Assembly (NCBI GenBank): GCA_008000375.1
Contig: SMOI01000095.1
Location: 50,567 to 109,235 of the forward strand
Direction: 5' to 3'
Length of the DNA stretch: 58,669 nucleotides
Source: Poteriospumella lacustris
Taxonomy: Eukaryota; Sar; Chrysophyceae; Chromulinales; Dinobryaceae
This document shows positions 33,629 to 46,020 of this stretch, in pieces. Within the stretch, counting starts at the first letter, position 1, and each line of letters opens with the position of its first letter. Below the pieces are notes generated by a model that ran no database searches, was not told where the DNA came from, and saw only the letters and a list, made by a program, of their open reading frames with translations. The position numbers and the translations under genes are program-made.

Positions 33629-34351
33629 TCATTGTCGTTGGTCAACGAATCTCTCTAACTCACGATGGAGATCGGCGACAGTATGCACGGTTGAAGGGAA
33701 CGCTGCCTGTACAGCAGAAGAGGCATGACTACCCCAGGTGACGCCAATGCTGTGCATACCCGCAGCCACCGCAGCCTTGCCATCACTGGGACTATCGCCC
33801 ACGTAGACGCAGGCAGTAGGAGGAATATCTAACAATGAACACAACTGCAACAAGCCATCAGGAGCAGGCTTCGCCGCTGGTACTTTGTCGGCACCGAGTC
33901 CAACGGGGAACAAACTCAATAGATTGTTGGCTTGGAGGACGGCAGTCACGTAGTCGGTACAAGCATTGGACAATGCAGCAAAGCGCACAGAAGGATGTCG
34001 TTCTTGGAGGGAACGCAGCATTTGCTCGATACCCGAAAACAAATTTGCTGTTTCCTTGGAAACCAATGCAACGTATAAGGCATCAAACTCTTGTCCAAGC
34101 TTTATCCCAATCAAATCGTCAGGATTCCCCGTGACATGCCACGCCAAACGCATTGGAGTGGTATACTTTGTTCCAGCATGATATTCTTCCTCTGTTATTT
34201 CAGAGCAGCCATTCCTTCGCAGCACTTCATTCGTACTGTTGTATCCCAGCAAATAAGAGTCAGAAAGTGTTCCATCGACGTCAAAGAATAGACCCACGTG
34301 CTGCTTTTGGGACGCACTTTCTGCAGTTTCCATGATGAATGCGAGAGGCAT
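33629..34351 (-). CDS. HAD-superfamily phosphatase, phosphoglycolate phosphatase-like
   Basis: 240 residues, no intron. All four HAD motifs are present: DVDGTLSDS (I, nucleophile Asp), ALSNA (II), KPAPDG (III, Lys) and YVGDSPSDG (IV). A helical cap lies between motifs I and II, the subfamily I layout of phosphoglycolate phosphatase and beta-phosphoglucomutase relatives. ATGs at 34351 and 34333 are both possible starts. No transit peptide is evident, so a cytosolic location is likely. The substrate cannot be settled. Convergent with the giant gene 266 bp away. Confidence 0.88.
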   Translation of the reverse strand: MPLAFIMETAESASQKQHVGLFFDVDGTLSDSYLLGYNSTNEVLRRNGCSEITEEEYHAGTKYTTPMRLAWHVTGNPDDLIGIKLGQEFDALYVALVSKETANLFSGIEQMLRSLQERHPSVRFAALSNACTDYVTAVLQANNLLSLFPVGLGADKVPAAKPAPDGLLQLCSLLDIPPTACVYVGDSPSDGKAAVAAGMHSIGVTWGSHASSAVQAAFPSTVHTVADLHRELERFVDQRQ

Positions 34352-34717
34352 GTATCAAAATTGTTCGCTGCTATGCAATCATCAAACCCGTGGATTTTTC
34401 CTTCACTGTCTCGATTGTGGCTTCAAGCAATCTTTCTTTGGTCTTATCTCTCTTCTCTGGTCTCCTTTGCTCTTCTTCTTGCGTCTTGGAGAGAAGGCGT
34501 TTCAAGAAGAAACAGTGTTGGTCAACAACATGCCAACATGGAACATCAAACCAAAACAAAATAGAACCAAGAACACGACATGGGACAGTGGAGAGGGGAA
34601 AACAAGAAACAACACATCAGATAAGTATAGCGACAGGAGCAGCTTTCATCTAGAAATCAACGACCATAGACTGCCAATATAACATTTTCCCCATCAGAGA
34701 TAGATACATCGTTTGCG
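34352..34717. promoter_or_regulatory. Divergent region, HAD phosphatase / DUF760 gene
   Basis: 366 bp between start codons. Open plus-strand frames of about 100 codons (34332-34682) overlap one another without recognisable content and are probably chance. No element identified. Confidence 0.35.
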
Positions 34718-35800
34718 ATGATGAAAATGATCATCACCTTCGTGCTGGTGATTCTTCTGCTGGGCTCACCAATTCCTGTGGAAAGCTTCTCTCCTCTTCA
34801 TGGCCAAAGGCGTTGTATGTTTCTTATACGTGCTGGAAAGCGGCCATTTCCGCTCTCAGACGGTCCTGTCTTCAGGAGCGACTTTTCGAAGGAATGGAGT
34901 GAAGAGCGCGATCAAAGCTTCATTCCCATTGGACCTCTTGAAGGAACAGAAATCGATTATCCTCTGTCTTTGAGAGATGACTCAGAGGTGAAAGAAAGGT
35001 TTGTGTCGTACATATGCGACTGAAATGAGCCAAACGAATTGAGATGTGATGTTCATGTCCTTAGACAGCACAGCCCCAATGCCGATCGTTATTTCAAGGC
35101 TTTGGACAGCATTGCCCCTCATGATTTGATTGGAAAGTTTGTTCAGACTGCGCCCAAAAATGTCCAAGAAGCGACCAAAGGTATCATTGTGAATCTCCTT
35201 GGCAGCTTACCAGCGTACACATTAGATGCAGCATTGATGGCGACAAATATGAAATTGGCGAGCTTGTTGTTTCAAATGCAAATAACTGGCTATATGTTCA
35301 AAAATGCCGAGTATCGCATGAGCCTAACTCAAAGTTTGAAAGGTGTACCCAGGCTACCAAGTACTGGGACTGGAATGCCAGCTGAGATCAGTGGAACTGC
35401 AACATATCAGAACGCTTCTGGTGAACTGGTTACAGTGAATGTCAAAGATTTGGCGGAAGCCTTACAACATGAAGTGGATGAGCTTCGCAAAGAACTTGCC
35501 ACTATTAAAGATGCACGAGAGAGTGAGTTGAAAGCCAATCTCCTCACGTACATTCAAGCGTTGCCTGAGAAAGAATTGAGCAATCTCACCGCTGACATCA
35601 GCGAAGACGTTATGGAAGCCATTAAGCTATTGGTGGAAACCGTCATGGGTAAGATTGGCGGAGACTTCCATGCCCCTCAAGGAATGGTTCAACAAAGTGT
35701 TATCAATCTTGCACAACTCTGTATGTGGCAAATGGTTATTGGCTACCGACTACGTGAAATGGAAGCGTTGGATCATGGTCTATCGCTTGATGACCTTTAA
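34718..35800 (+). CDS. Plastid-targeted DUF760 protein
   Basis: 338 residues from exons 34718-34998 and 35065-35800; the 66-bp intron splits an Arg codon. The N-terminus is a signal peptide (IITFVLVILLLGSPIPVESF) followed by a basic, Ser-containing stretch. Cleavage before the Phe of SFSPLHGQRR gives the bipartite leader used for secondary red plastids. The mature part carries two related DUF760 halves: VNLLGSLPAYTLDAALMATN with QITGYMFKNAEYRMSL, and IQALPEKELSNLTADISEDV with NLAQLCMWQMVIGYRLREME. DUF760 occurs in cyanobacteria, plants and algae and is reported in chloroplasts; its biochemical role is not established. Confidence 0.88.
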
Positions 35801-36015
35801 AAAGAATTATATGCATGCCTTTCACCTGCTTGAATATTGTATGTTTGTAAATAGTTATTGACTCAGTATCGAATCACATACCGATGTATCTGGGTCGTCG
35901 CGGGTCGTCGCACTTGTGCGCTTTGCCCCGACTGTTGCGTTTCCGCTCCTCTGGGAAATTACTGAATGTACAAAACGGACCATCCCGTGATAGCGACGTA
36001 CAAACGAAAAAAAGG

Positions 36016-37017
36016 TTAATCTTCTTCGTCTTCATCGTCCTCTTCGTCGTCCTCTTCGTCGTCGTCTTCATCCTCGTCTTCGTCTTCGTCCTCAGCGTCG
36101 TCGTCGTCGCCTTCGAAAAATTTGTCCAACTCGTGCAAGCTCATCAACTTCCTCCTCAGTCCCATCTTCGACTTCGGGACACCAACGCAATCCATGTCTT
36201 CTTCGATAAGGCCTTGCTTCTTAATAAATCGTAAATCGTATCCGCTGTCGATAAACTTTGAAAGATATTCACCTCCCCCAAGGTGATTGAGCCACTCTCG
36301 AAAGGCCGGGACAGTGTCGTCTTTCTCGAGGTTGATTTTAGAGGTGAGAGCATCCACCAATTCTCCCAAATTCAATTTTTCCGCGATGTCTCTCGCAGTT
36401 GTTCCATTCTGTAAGAAAGCGCGTTTTGATAAGAACCAGGAAAACGTAGTAGTATTATAGTGAATGATGAAGCTCTTACCTTGCTCTCCTTGGCTGCAGA
36501 GGCACCTTGCGACAACAAGAAAAGTACAGCCTCTTTATGCTTGGCCGCTGCAGCATAATGTAAAGGTGTGAATCCCCACTTATAGATGCACCAATGAAAT
36601 TAGGAACGACTTCAGCAACGATTACACACGGACACGAACCTGGTCTTCCTTGTTAATATCAGCTCGTGGTGCAAGAAGCTGAAGGATTTCCATATTCCCA
36701 ACTTTCGCTGCAATATGAAGAGCAGATACCTGAGGGATAACTTTGCTCTGGAACATTCCACATTGCTTTGAATACCATCGGAAGCGAGCGTTGTATCGAA
36801 AAAAAATACCTGAGTTGCCCAGTTTACTTCGCCATCATCCAAAGTCGACAGTATCTCTTTAACTTTCCCAGCATCCTCAATGCTTACGAAGTAATGCAAA
36901 TCTGAAAGCTCTTCCTGTTCAAAGGAAAGAATCCACAATTGGGAGTGGGTGATAATGCGATCGATGGCGCAAAAAATCAACGGGAGCACATACTTGAGGA
37001 TATCTCCTTCGCGACAT
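36016..37017 (-). CDS. Ankyrin-repeat and SAM-domain protein with acidic tail
   Basis: 236 residues from five exons: 37017-36994, 36914-36810, 36729-36640, 36578-36480 and 36408-36016. All introns are phase 0. Exons 2 to 4 each hold about one ankyrin repeat (VSALHIAAKVGNMEILQLLA; GFTPLHYAAAAKHKEAVLFL). The last exon completes the repeats (NGTTARDIAEKLN) and encodes a SAM domain (FREWLNHLGGGEYLSKFIDS then IEEDMDCVGVPKSKMGLRRK). It ends in about 35 nearly pure Asp/Glu residues. SAM and ankyrin modules bind proteins, so a scaffold role is likely. Exon 1 codes only eight residues (MSRRRYPQ) and is the least certain part. Confidence 0.82.
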
Positions 37018-37287
37018 TTAGTTGCTGCTTCTCTCCCGATCAGACGGTCAAAAGTAGTCTATACAGAACTGACTCAACCTTGATACAAGAGAATGAAAGC
37101 TAACGTTTATGTGAATGATGGCATATTGATGACAAAAAATCTCGCGTCATCATCACCATCCTCCTGTTCGCCGCAGCGGGGTTTTGAATTCCAATCGACT
37201 TGATTGACAACAGTTATAACCATTTATGACCACACGACCAACTGTCAATCTTCGCTCATTTAACTTTCAATCTGTGCGGGTGGAAAG

Positions 37288-39453
37288 ATGTCAGCGAATA
37301 ATAAAGTGTGGGGCGAGCTGGTCCGATGTGGAGGTTCTGAAGAATCTGCAAAAGTTCCCACAGTGATCTCTCTCACTGATAATCCAACATACTTTGGACG
37401 ATTAACGCAGCCTCAGCAAGGTGGTGCACAGTCATTCTCTCATTCCAGTCAAATTGTTATCGAGTGCCTCTTCATCTCATCAACTCACTTCTCTGTCGCC
37501 AAAGAAGACTCCGAAGAAGGAACGGTCACCTACAAAATCTACGACCATTCTCGCAATGGTACATTTCTAAACGGAAGACTTATTGGGAATACCCCTCAGA
37601 TAGTAGCATCTGGAGATGAGGTTGCCTTGAAATACAAGGATAAAGTGAAAATTGCCTACCGTTTCAACGCCATCGCCGCCGCGAACTCACAAGTTGCTCC
37701 TTCGCCAGCGAGAGCGAAGAAATCCGAGGTTGACAATGCGACATCAGCACTAACACAACAGATCACAATGCTTCAAGAAGAAATCCGCCTGTTGGAAGAA
37801 AAATGTGCAGCGCAAGAAGCGACACATGACACGTTGAAGGAAGAGCTGGACAGTTCCAATCGCAAACTTCGACAACAAGAAAAGGCTTATGACGTGCTCA
37901 CAAAGGAGTTGAACGATGCGAAAGACCGATTTGCTTCTGCTGAAGCGAATGCCTCTGCCGTCCAAGCACGATTGATTCGCTTAGAAAACGAATTGGAAGA
38001 AGCTCATCACACTACCAAAGAACAGAAATCGAAGATCACATCGTTGCAAGATGATGTTCGTGGTAAATCAGAACAACTTGGCGGTCTACGAAAGATGATA
38101 TCCGATGGTAACCAAGCATTGGCACAAGAGCAAGCCTCTCGTTTGCAAACTGAATCGGTTTTACGTCAATACGAGGATACCCTTCGGCAAAGCAACGACA
38201 AAGTTTCTCGATTGGTGGCGGCGAATGAAGCACTACAAGCAACCATTGTCGAGCAAGATGGACAGAAAGCACGGCTGCAAGATCATTTATCAACACACAG
38301 AGCGATGATTATAGCTATTCAGCAACATGTTGAAGAGCAAAGTCGCTTACATCATGCGGTCCTGGGCAAGCTACACGACATGGTTCAGATCTTTGGTCAA
38401 GTCGATACTGCTGCTCAAAAGCTCGTGCAAGTATCGGACAAACAGATATTGCGCGACATCGAGGAATTCTTAGCGGCTCCAGAGTTGGTCGTACCTTCGT
38501 CGGCGTCTGCACCGTTGCCAATGGCTACGTCGGGAACGCTCCACGGAGTCCCCTTGACTGGAGCTTCGTTGCCATTTACGAATCCGGTCGTGGTACAATC
38601 CCATACAGCTGTCAGTCATGGTACACAGCTCCCTTCCGTTGCATTCGGCAGCGAAGACTCGACACTGTCCAAGCGAGGTCACTTCAACTTTACCCAAGTC
38701 CCCTTCTCAGGTATTCAAGATGACGAAGAAGCGGCAACGTTCGCACCAAGTCTACGAGTACAAGAAGCAATCATGGAAGGAGACGAAGAAGATGAAAAGA
38801 TGACTCAAAACGAAAACGAAACCCACGATTTCCAATCCCATCGAAACACGTTAGCGCAGGACAAGGCGGGTCCAGAGACGACCGATGACGAGAAAGAAGA
38901 GGATCGTTCTTCTGAACGAGCCCTCACTGCGGTGGCTCATGGAACATCGACATTACCACCCGAGGGGATGTTGTTGTCACAAGATTCAGACATTCGGAAA
39001 TCGGGATCGTCACCATCCAAATCGGAGGCGAATATCAGTTCCGACCTCCACGTGAAGTCTCAAACGCGATCTCAGCCGGAGGAAGAACATTTGTATACTT
39101 CCACACCTGCCACAAGGAAACGCCATCAAAACAACTGCAACGATGATGATTCCTCTGATTCTGATGGTCGTGGTGAGATCAGCATGGAAGACCGACCCCG
39201 TGTTAAACGTCTTCGTGCCGAAGAAACGACATTCATCGCCGACACCAACGCGATGGACCAGCCGAGCTATATTTCCCCACCAAAGTCTTTCGATATTTCG
39301 CGAGATCTGATGATCTCTGGCAGCGAAGAAATCGATGGCGAGCATATGCAGCCATCAGAAATAGCCGATCTCCGGGAGGAGGACCGTCAACGAACCATTG
39401 ACGGGGCGAGTACTCGACTTGATATCAGCACATCTGCAATCGAGGAGGAGTAG
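37288..39453 (+). CDS. FHA-domain coiled-coil protein
   Basis: 721 residues, single exon. Residues about 28-128 form a forkhead-associated domain: TYFGR at its start, SSTHFSV with the phospho-peptide-binding Ser and His, then DHSRNGTFLNG and GDEVAL. FHA domains bind phosphothreonine. Residues about 150-370 are a long coiled coil rich in Glu, Gln and Leu (QITMLQEEIRLLEEK). The C-terminal half is Ser/Glu/Asp-rich with SQ/TQ sites and a basic cluster (RPRVKRLRAEE) that could import it to the nucleus. The design suggests a DNA-damage, mitotic or chromatin adaptor; the specific pathway is not visible. Divergent from the ankyrin-SAM gene, 270 bp between starts. Confidence 0.87.
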   Translation: MSANNKVWGELVRCGGSEESAKVPTVISLTDNPTYFGRLTQPQQGGAQSFSHSSQIVIECLFISSTHFSVAKEDSEEGTVTYKIYDHSRNGTFLNGRLIGNTPQIVASGDEVALKYKDKVKIAYRFNAIAAANSQVAPSPARAKKSEVDNATSALTQQITMLQEEIRLLEEKCAAQEATHDTLKEELDSSNRKLRQQEKAYDVLTKELNDAKDRFASAEANASAVQARLIRLENELEEAHHTTKEQKSKITSLQDDVRGKSEQLGGLRKMISDGNQALAQEQASRLQTESVLRQYEDTLRQSNDKVSRLVAANEALQATIVEQDGQKARLQDHLSTHRAMIIAIQQHVEEQSRLHHAVLGKLHDMVQIFGQVDTAAQKLVQVSDKQILRDIEEFLAAPELVVPSSASAPLPMATSGTLHGVPLTGASLPFTNPVVVQSHTAVSHGTQLPSVAFGSEDSTLSKRGHFNFTQVPFSGIQDDEEAATFAPSLRVQEAIMEGDEEDEKMTQNENETHDFQSHRNTLAQDKAGPETTDDEKEEDRSSERALTAVAHGTSTLPPEGMLLSQDSDIRKSGSSPSKSEANISSDLHVKSQTRSQPEEEHLYTSTPATRKRHQNNCNDDDSSDSDGRGEISMEDRPRVKRLRAEETTFIADTNAMDQPSYISPPKSFDISRDLMISGSEEIDGEHMQPSEIADLREEDRQRTIDGASTRLDISTSAIEEE

Positions 39454-39802
39454 CGTCATCCCACGGCTCCCCTTCCACCTATTGTGAGTCTAAGATTTCG
39501 TTTTAGTTGTATTTAAGGAACACATGAGCCCTCCCAGTTGACTGGGGACAGGATATCCGCAGAACTTGCATATCGATTAACCAATGAAGAATACAAGTGA
39601 AGATGATCGCAAAAACAAATCAAAACGATGGATTCACTTCCACGATAAAAATGAAGGACCACACTACTACGTTCGATCACTAAAGCCAAGTTGGAACAAA
39701 CAGTGAGCCAGAAGAGAGATCTGGCACATCCCACACTGGCGACTATTCCCCTGTCCAAATGTAAAATCAGGATGATACAACCCCCCCCTTAACGGATACC
39801 GT
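39454..39802. other. Convergent 3' region between FHA and ArfGAP genes
   Basis: 349 bp with a C-run near 39781-39787 next to the ArfGAP stop codon. No gene or structured element recognised. Confidence 0.4.
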
Positions 39803-41339
<1,537 letters not shown>

Positions 41340-41766
41340 CGTTGATATTTGGGGTATTTGATCGTCGTCAAGCTGTTCCAAGGAACTGTCAGCAGAAGGC
41401 TTCACTCACTGGATTCCAAATTGCAAATCAGATGGAACAACTAGTTTATCTTCTTCACAATCGTCGCGTTATCCCATCGATGCTGCGATGATACGGAGCC
41501 GCCAGCGACGGTGTCGCTGTGCGGACTGGCCGTGTCGCCATTTCACCGTCTATTACAATGGTTTTCTTCACAGATAGAGCTATACTAGCATGATTAACGG
41601 CGGTGCGTTGACAGCTGGCACCGCAGCAGAGGTCGAGCTCTTGATGACTCTTGACAGATCCAACATTGTCACATCATTTCTCGATTGTTTTATGCTTGTG
41701 TACCATCGTTCTCCTTTCCTTTTGTGATTTGAGATTATTCTGGAATAGACAGATATCAAGCGACAA
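41340..41766. promoter_or_regulatory. Divergent region, ArfGAP / molybdenum hydroxylase
   Basis: 427 bp between start codons. The minus-strand frame reaching in from the hydroxylase gene is antisense shadow. No specific element identified. Confidence 0.35.
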
Positions 41767-44700
41767 ATGGAAAAGCTTCGTGAATTTTTTCCTGGGGCGT
41801 TTGTGGTTGCGTTCGTAGTAATCACTTGGGTAGTCCTGAAGTACTTGTTGCAACGCTGGCGGAGTAACACCAACCACGGTGACAGCGAGGAGGGATTTCC
41901 TCTATTAGGAATCAATGGCCGCAAGAGAAAAACGGTTGGCGATTTTGTTTGGTCGAACAGATTGACGGTTTTCGTCAACGGACAACAACACGAAATCGTC
42001 AATCCAAATCCTTCTGTACTACTCGCGACGTTTATTCGAGAGACAGTTGGACTCAAAGGAACAAAGCTAGGCTGTGAAGAAGGTGGTTGTGGCGCTTGTA
42101 CTGTCATCATCGAAAATTCTGACGGAAAAGTGGTCGCTGGCAATTCTTGCTTGCGTTTGTTGTGCAGCAACGATGGAATGTCCATCACCACCGTTGAAGG
42201 CATTGGTTCTGTGACTGGTGGACTGTCGGAGGAGCAAAAGCGTTTGGTACAGAACAATGGCACACAGTGCGGCTTTTGCACCCCCGGTTGGATCACCAAC
42301 ATGCACGCGTACCTCGAGTCCAATGCCGCGGAGGGCAAGTCCTTTGAACGCAAAGATGTTGACAATTATTTCGATGGCAACATTTGCCGTTGTACTGGCT
42401 ATCGTCCTATTCTCCAAGCGTTTCAGTCGTTTGCAGGAGAGAGTCGCTTTCAAGTCGCTTGTCACCAAGCCGGTCAAGCTTGTACCAGTCGTGCGGCCGC
42501 GGATTTAGAAGATATCTGCGGAAACGAATGCCCATCGCACCGTTCTCCCTCTTCGACGGAAGTGCAAATCACGAAGTATGCGAAGAAGCAATCAAAGCCC
42601 AAGAAAGCATATTCGGTACAGCCACTTCTCTTCGTCGACGGTACGACCGGAAAGAAGTTCTACCGCCCATTGACGCTCGAGCAGTTGAGTGCCGTCATGT
42701 TCACGGAGGCGACATCCGTGGGAGTGGATCAAATCAAACTGGTGGGCGGCAACACCTCTATTGGTATCACGAAGTACTTCAACGGCACGCAGCCATACTA
42801 CGTGGCGGACGACTACCAAGTGCTGGTCGATGTCAACCACGTGCCGGAACTGACTGTGGCCACGTACGACGCCGTGAAGAACGAATTGTCGATTGGTGCG
42901 TCTTTGACTCTCACGTCAACCATTAAGCTTCTGCAACAGTATGCTGCATCCTCACAACCGTTGTGGGGAGAGCTTCAGCAAGAAGTGAATCATGGCAGCA
43001 TTTTCTCGGTCACCGCTGCTCATTTGCAGAAGATCGCCAACACGCAAGTGCGCAACATGGGCTCCTGGGCAGGAAACTTGATGACGTTTTTGCAATATTC
43101 AACGTTCCCATCAGACGCTGTTCTGGCATTCGCGAATGCGAACGCGGTATTGGTCATCTGCGATGGAGACGGTGTTTGTTCCGATGTGGCGATGGCCGAT
43201 TTCTTGACGACGTCCACCTGGGCCGACTTCAAATCCACTGGGAAGTTTTTGGTGGCTATCAAATTGAAAGAGACCACGTCTACTCTTCCTCTCGCTTTGA
43301 GAACGGTGGCGTGCACATTCAAAGTCGCACAACGTGAGCACAACGCCCACGCCTACGTGAACGCAGGATTCAATTTCCGTGTTTCCAGCGCTGTGTTGCA
43401 AGGTCCTCCGACCTGCCGTGAAGCTCGTATCGTCTTTGGTGGTGTGTCCAACAAAACGTTCATTGCTACCCGCACGGAACGTGTGCTCTTCAATGCGTCG
43501 TTGAATGCGCAAACACTGGGACGCGCGCTGCAAGCGCTTCAGAGTGACTTGGTGGCCATCGGACTGAATGAATCTTACGACAATCCCGCGTTTTTAACGG
43601 CGATCGCTCAGAATTGTCTGTATCAAGCATTTTTACGCTGCTATCCCCCCGGTCAACTGCCTCCCACTGCGCTGTCGGCCATTTTGCCTTGGATCAAGCC
43701 TTGTTCTCGTGGTGCGGAATTCTACCCGGTTGATCGTGACGAGAATCCACTGTCCCCCGTCGGCAAAGCAATCAACAAGCTGGAAGGACCTATTCAAGCA
43801 ACTGGTCAAGCGGTATATCCCTCCGATGAGTCGTTGCCTTCCAATGGCTTGTTTGGGGCCATCGTTTTCAGCACCAAATGTGCCATGACGTTGCAGTCTA
43901 TTGATGCGTCCGCTGCCTTGCGGTTGACCGGTGTTACCACGGTGTTGACGGCTGCGGATATTCCTGGTACCAACAGCTTGTCGACTGGTAACCCGTTGTT
44001 GGTAGATCTAGGTTCTGTCGTGGAATGCGTCGGTCAGCCATTGGCGATTGTCGTGGCGGAGACAGAAGCAATTGCGAACCTGGCCGCCGCTTCCATCAAA
44101 GTTACGTATGGCTCCATTGGTCAAACACCCATCACCAACCTGGAAGAAGCGATTGCGAAGCAATCCTATTTCACCGATCTCCCTCCAGAATACACGCACA
44201 CTGAAATCGGTGACGTCAATTCGGCCTTTGCTTCGGCACCGTACCGTGCGAAGGGACGTTTGAATGCTGCGGGTCAATGTCATTTCTACATGGAGGCACA
44301 AGCCGCCATTGCCACCTGGGAAAACGGCGATACCGTTCGTGTGATCTGTGGTTCGCAAGATCTTTCCATGTGTCAGTCCAATATTGCCGGCGTGTTGGGT
44401 GTTCATTCGAATCAAGTCGTTGTTCAATGCCAGCGTGCGGGTGGCGCCTTTGGTGGCAAAATTACCGGTGGTATTACCAATGCTTCCGCTGCTGCCTTGT
44501 GTTCCCAGAAGCTACAACGTACGGTGCGTATTTTCAACACGCGTACCGCCGATATGAATATGATTGGTGGTCGCGAAGAATGGATCGCCGATTACGATGT
44601 CTGTTTTGATGCGAACGGTGTGATCCAGGGCTTGAAGTATCAATTCTACATTGATGCCGGTTGTGCCGAGAATGATACAGTGGGTGCGTTGTTCATGGGC

Positions 44701-46020
44701 AATGCTTGGGCCGACAACGCGTATTACATCCCCAATTACGTCGCGAACAGCATCGTCTGCAAAACGAATACCCCTTCGCGCACATCTATGCGTGCCCCAG
44801 GCGTCGTGCAAACATGCTTGTTCATGGAAATGGTCTTGGAACGTGTGGCTGCCCAGTTGTCGTTGCCCCTGGCGACGGTCCAACAGCGTAACTTCATCAG
44901 TGATGGAAAGTCGACCATCAATGGCCAAATCATCACGAACTGCACGCTATCGGATGTGTGGAGCAAGGTGTTGAAACGTTCGCGTTATCAAGAACGTGTA
45001 CAACGTGTTGCTTCTTTCAACCGCGAGAATTTATGGCGTAAACGTGGTATTGCGGTGTGTCCCGTGAAGTACGGTATGGGATGGAATGGTTACAATGCGG
45101 GTGTGATGGTTGGTGTTCGTTCGGCCGATGGATACGTGACCGTTACCCACAACGGTTGTGAGATTGGCCAAGGAATCAACACCAAGGTTGCTCAAGCAGT
45201 CGCCATGAGCTTGGGTATCAGCATTGATTTGGTGCGCATTGGTCGAGCGAGAACTGATGGTGTGGTGAATGGTGGTACGACGGGTGGATCGGGTACCTCC
45301 GAGGTCGTTGTGAAGGCGGCCTTGAATGCCTGCACCAAATTGAATGAACGCCTTGCCCCTTATCGAAAGAATACCGTTACGACGAACCCTTTGAGCAAGA
45401 AACAAGGTTCCACAGAGGATTGGGTGCAATTGTTGCAATCGCTGCCTTGCGATGTGTCATTGAATGTGGAAGGATGGTACTCACCGGTACAAAACCCCAA
45501 CGGTCAAATGTTCCAGTACTTTGTGTATGCGGCTTGTGTCACGGAAGTGGAATTGAATGTGTTGACGGGTCAAGTTCATGTTTTGGCATCCGAATTGGTC
45601 TATGACTGTGGTCGATCCTTGAATCCCGCTATTGATATTGGCCAGATTGAAGGTGCCTTGGTCATGGGCTTGGGCTATTTCTTCCAGGAACGTGTCAAAT
45701 ACGAGTCGGGTACGGGTATTCTTCAATCGATTGGAACTTGGGAATACAAGCCTCCTCTGGCACAAGATATTCCGTCGGTGTTGAATGTCACCTTGATCGC
45801 CGATGCCTACAACAAGGATGGTATTCTGGGTAGCAAGGCCGTGGGTGAACCGCCGTACATCGTCATCAACTCAGCGTTCTTTGCCTTGAAAATGGCCGTT
45901 GCTTCTGCTCGTTTGGATGCTGGTGTTGGTGGATACTTTGATCTCCCTGTTCCAGCGACCATCGATGTTCGTTACACCGCGTGCCTAGTCAACCCTTCAC
46001 GCTTCGTTTTGCCTTGTTGA
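41767..46020 (+). CDS. Membrane-anchored xanthine dehydrogenase/aldehyde oxidase family enzyme
   Basis: Molybdo-flavo hydroxylase of 1417 residues, no intron. The usual XDH order is preserved after a 60-residue extension. Plant-type 2Fe-2S domain: LGCEEGGCGACTV, about 100-115. Second 2Fe-2S domain: GTQCGFCTPGW and NICRCTGYRP, about 170-215. FAD domain: KLVGGNTSIGI, about 320. Molybdopterin domains: GGAFGGK, about 895; GQGINTK; and the catalytic Glu E1361 in KAVGEPP. The extension has a strong transmembrane helix (FVVAFVVITWVVLKYLL, residues 12-30), unusual for this soluble family. The residue after FGGK, Glu in true XDH, is Ile here (I899), while the Arg of SMRAPG (R1009) is kept. This argues against xanthine as substrate and for an aldehyde-oxidase-like activity. 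Confidence 0.92.
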   Translation: MEKLREFFPGAFVVAFVVITWVVLKYLLQRWRSNTNHGDSEEGFPLLGINGRKRKTVGDFVWSNRLTVFVNGQQHEIVNPNPSVLLATFIRETVGLKGTKLGCEEGGCGACTVIIENSDGKVVAGNSCLRLLCSNDGMSITTVEGIGSVTGGLSEEQKRLVQNNGTQCGFCTPGWITNMHAYLESNAAEGKSFERKDVDNYFDGNICRCTGYRPILQAFQSFAGESRFQVACHQAGQACTSRAAADLEDICGNECPSHRSPSSTEVQITKYAKKQSKPKKAYSVQPLLFVDGTTGKKFYRPLTLEQLSAVMFTEATSVGVDQIKLVGGNTSIGITKYFNGTQPYYVADDYQVLVDVNHVPELTVATYDAVKNELSIGASLTLTSTIKLLQQYAASSQPLWGELQQEVNHGSIFSVTAAHLQKIANTQVRNMGSWAGNLMTFLQYSTFPSDAVLAFANANAVLVICDGDGVCSDVAMADFLTTSTWADFKSTGKFLVAIKLKETTSTLPLALRTVACTFKVAQREHNAHAYVNAGFNFRVSSAVLQGPPTCREARIVFGGVSNKTFIATRTERVLFNASLNAQTLGRALQALQSDLVAIGLNESYDNPAFLTAIAQNCLYQAFLRCYPPGQLPPTALSAILPWIKPCSRGAEFYPVDRDENPLSPVGKAINKLEGPIQATGQAVYPSDESLPSNGLFGAIVFSTKCAMTLQSIDASAALRLTGVTTVLTAADIPGTNSLSTGNPLLVDLGSVVECVGQPLAIVVAETEAIANLAAASIKVTYGSIGQTPITNLEEAIAKQSYFTDLPPEYTHTEIGDVNSAFASAPYRAKGRLNAAGQCHFYMEAQAAIATWENGDTVRVICGSQDLSMCQSNIAGVLGVHSNQVVVQCQRAGGAFGGKITGGITNASAAALCSQKLQRTVRIFNTRTADMNMIGGREEWIADYDVCFDANGVIQGLKYQFYIDAGCAENDTVGALFMGNAWADNAYYIPNYVANSIVCKTNTPSRTSMRAPGVVQTCLFMEMVLERVAAQLSLPLATVQQRNFISDGKSTINGQIITNCTLSDVWSKVLKRSRYQERVQRVASFNRENLWRKRGIAVCPVKYGMGWNGYNAGVMVGVRSADGYVTVTHNGCEIGQGINTKVAQAVAMSLGISIDLVRIGRARTDGVVNGGTTGGSGTSEVVVKAALNACTKLNERLAPYRKNTVTTNPLSKKQGSTEDWVQLLQSLPCDVSLNVEGWYSPVQNPNGQMFQYFVYAACVTEVELNVLTGQVHVLASELVYDCGRSLNPAIDIGQIEGALVMGLGYFFQERVKYESGTGILQSIGTWEYKPPLAQDIPSVLNVTLIADAYNKDGILGSKAVGEPPYIVINSAFFALKMAVASARLDAGVGGYFDLPVPATIDVRYTACLVNPSRFVLPC

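Noticed and set aside
41580-42365. 261-codon minus-strand frame over the hydroxylase 5' end
   Set aside because: Antisense to the conserved 2Fe-2S domain and without domain features.
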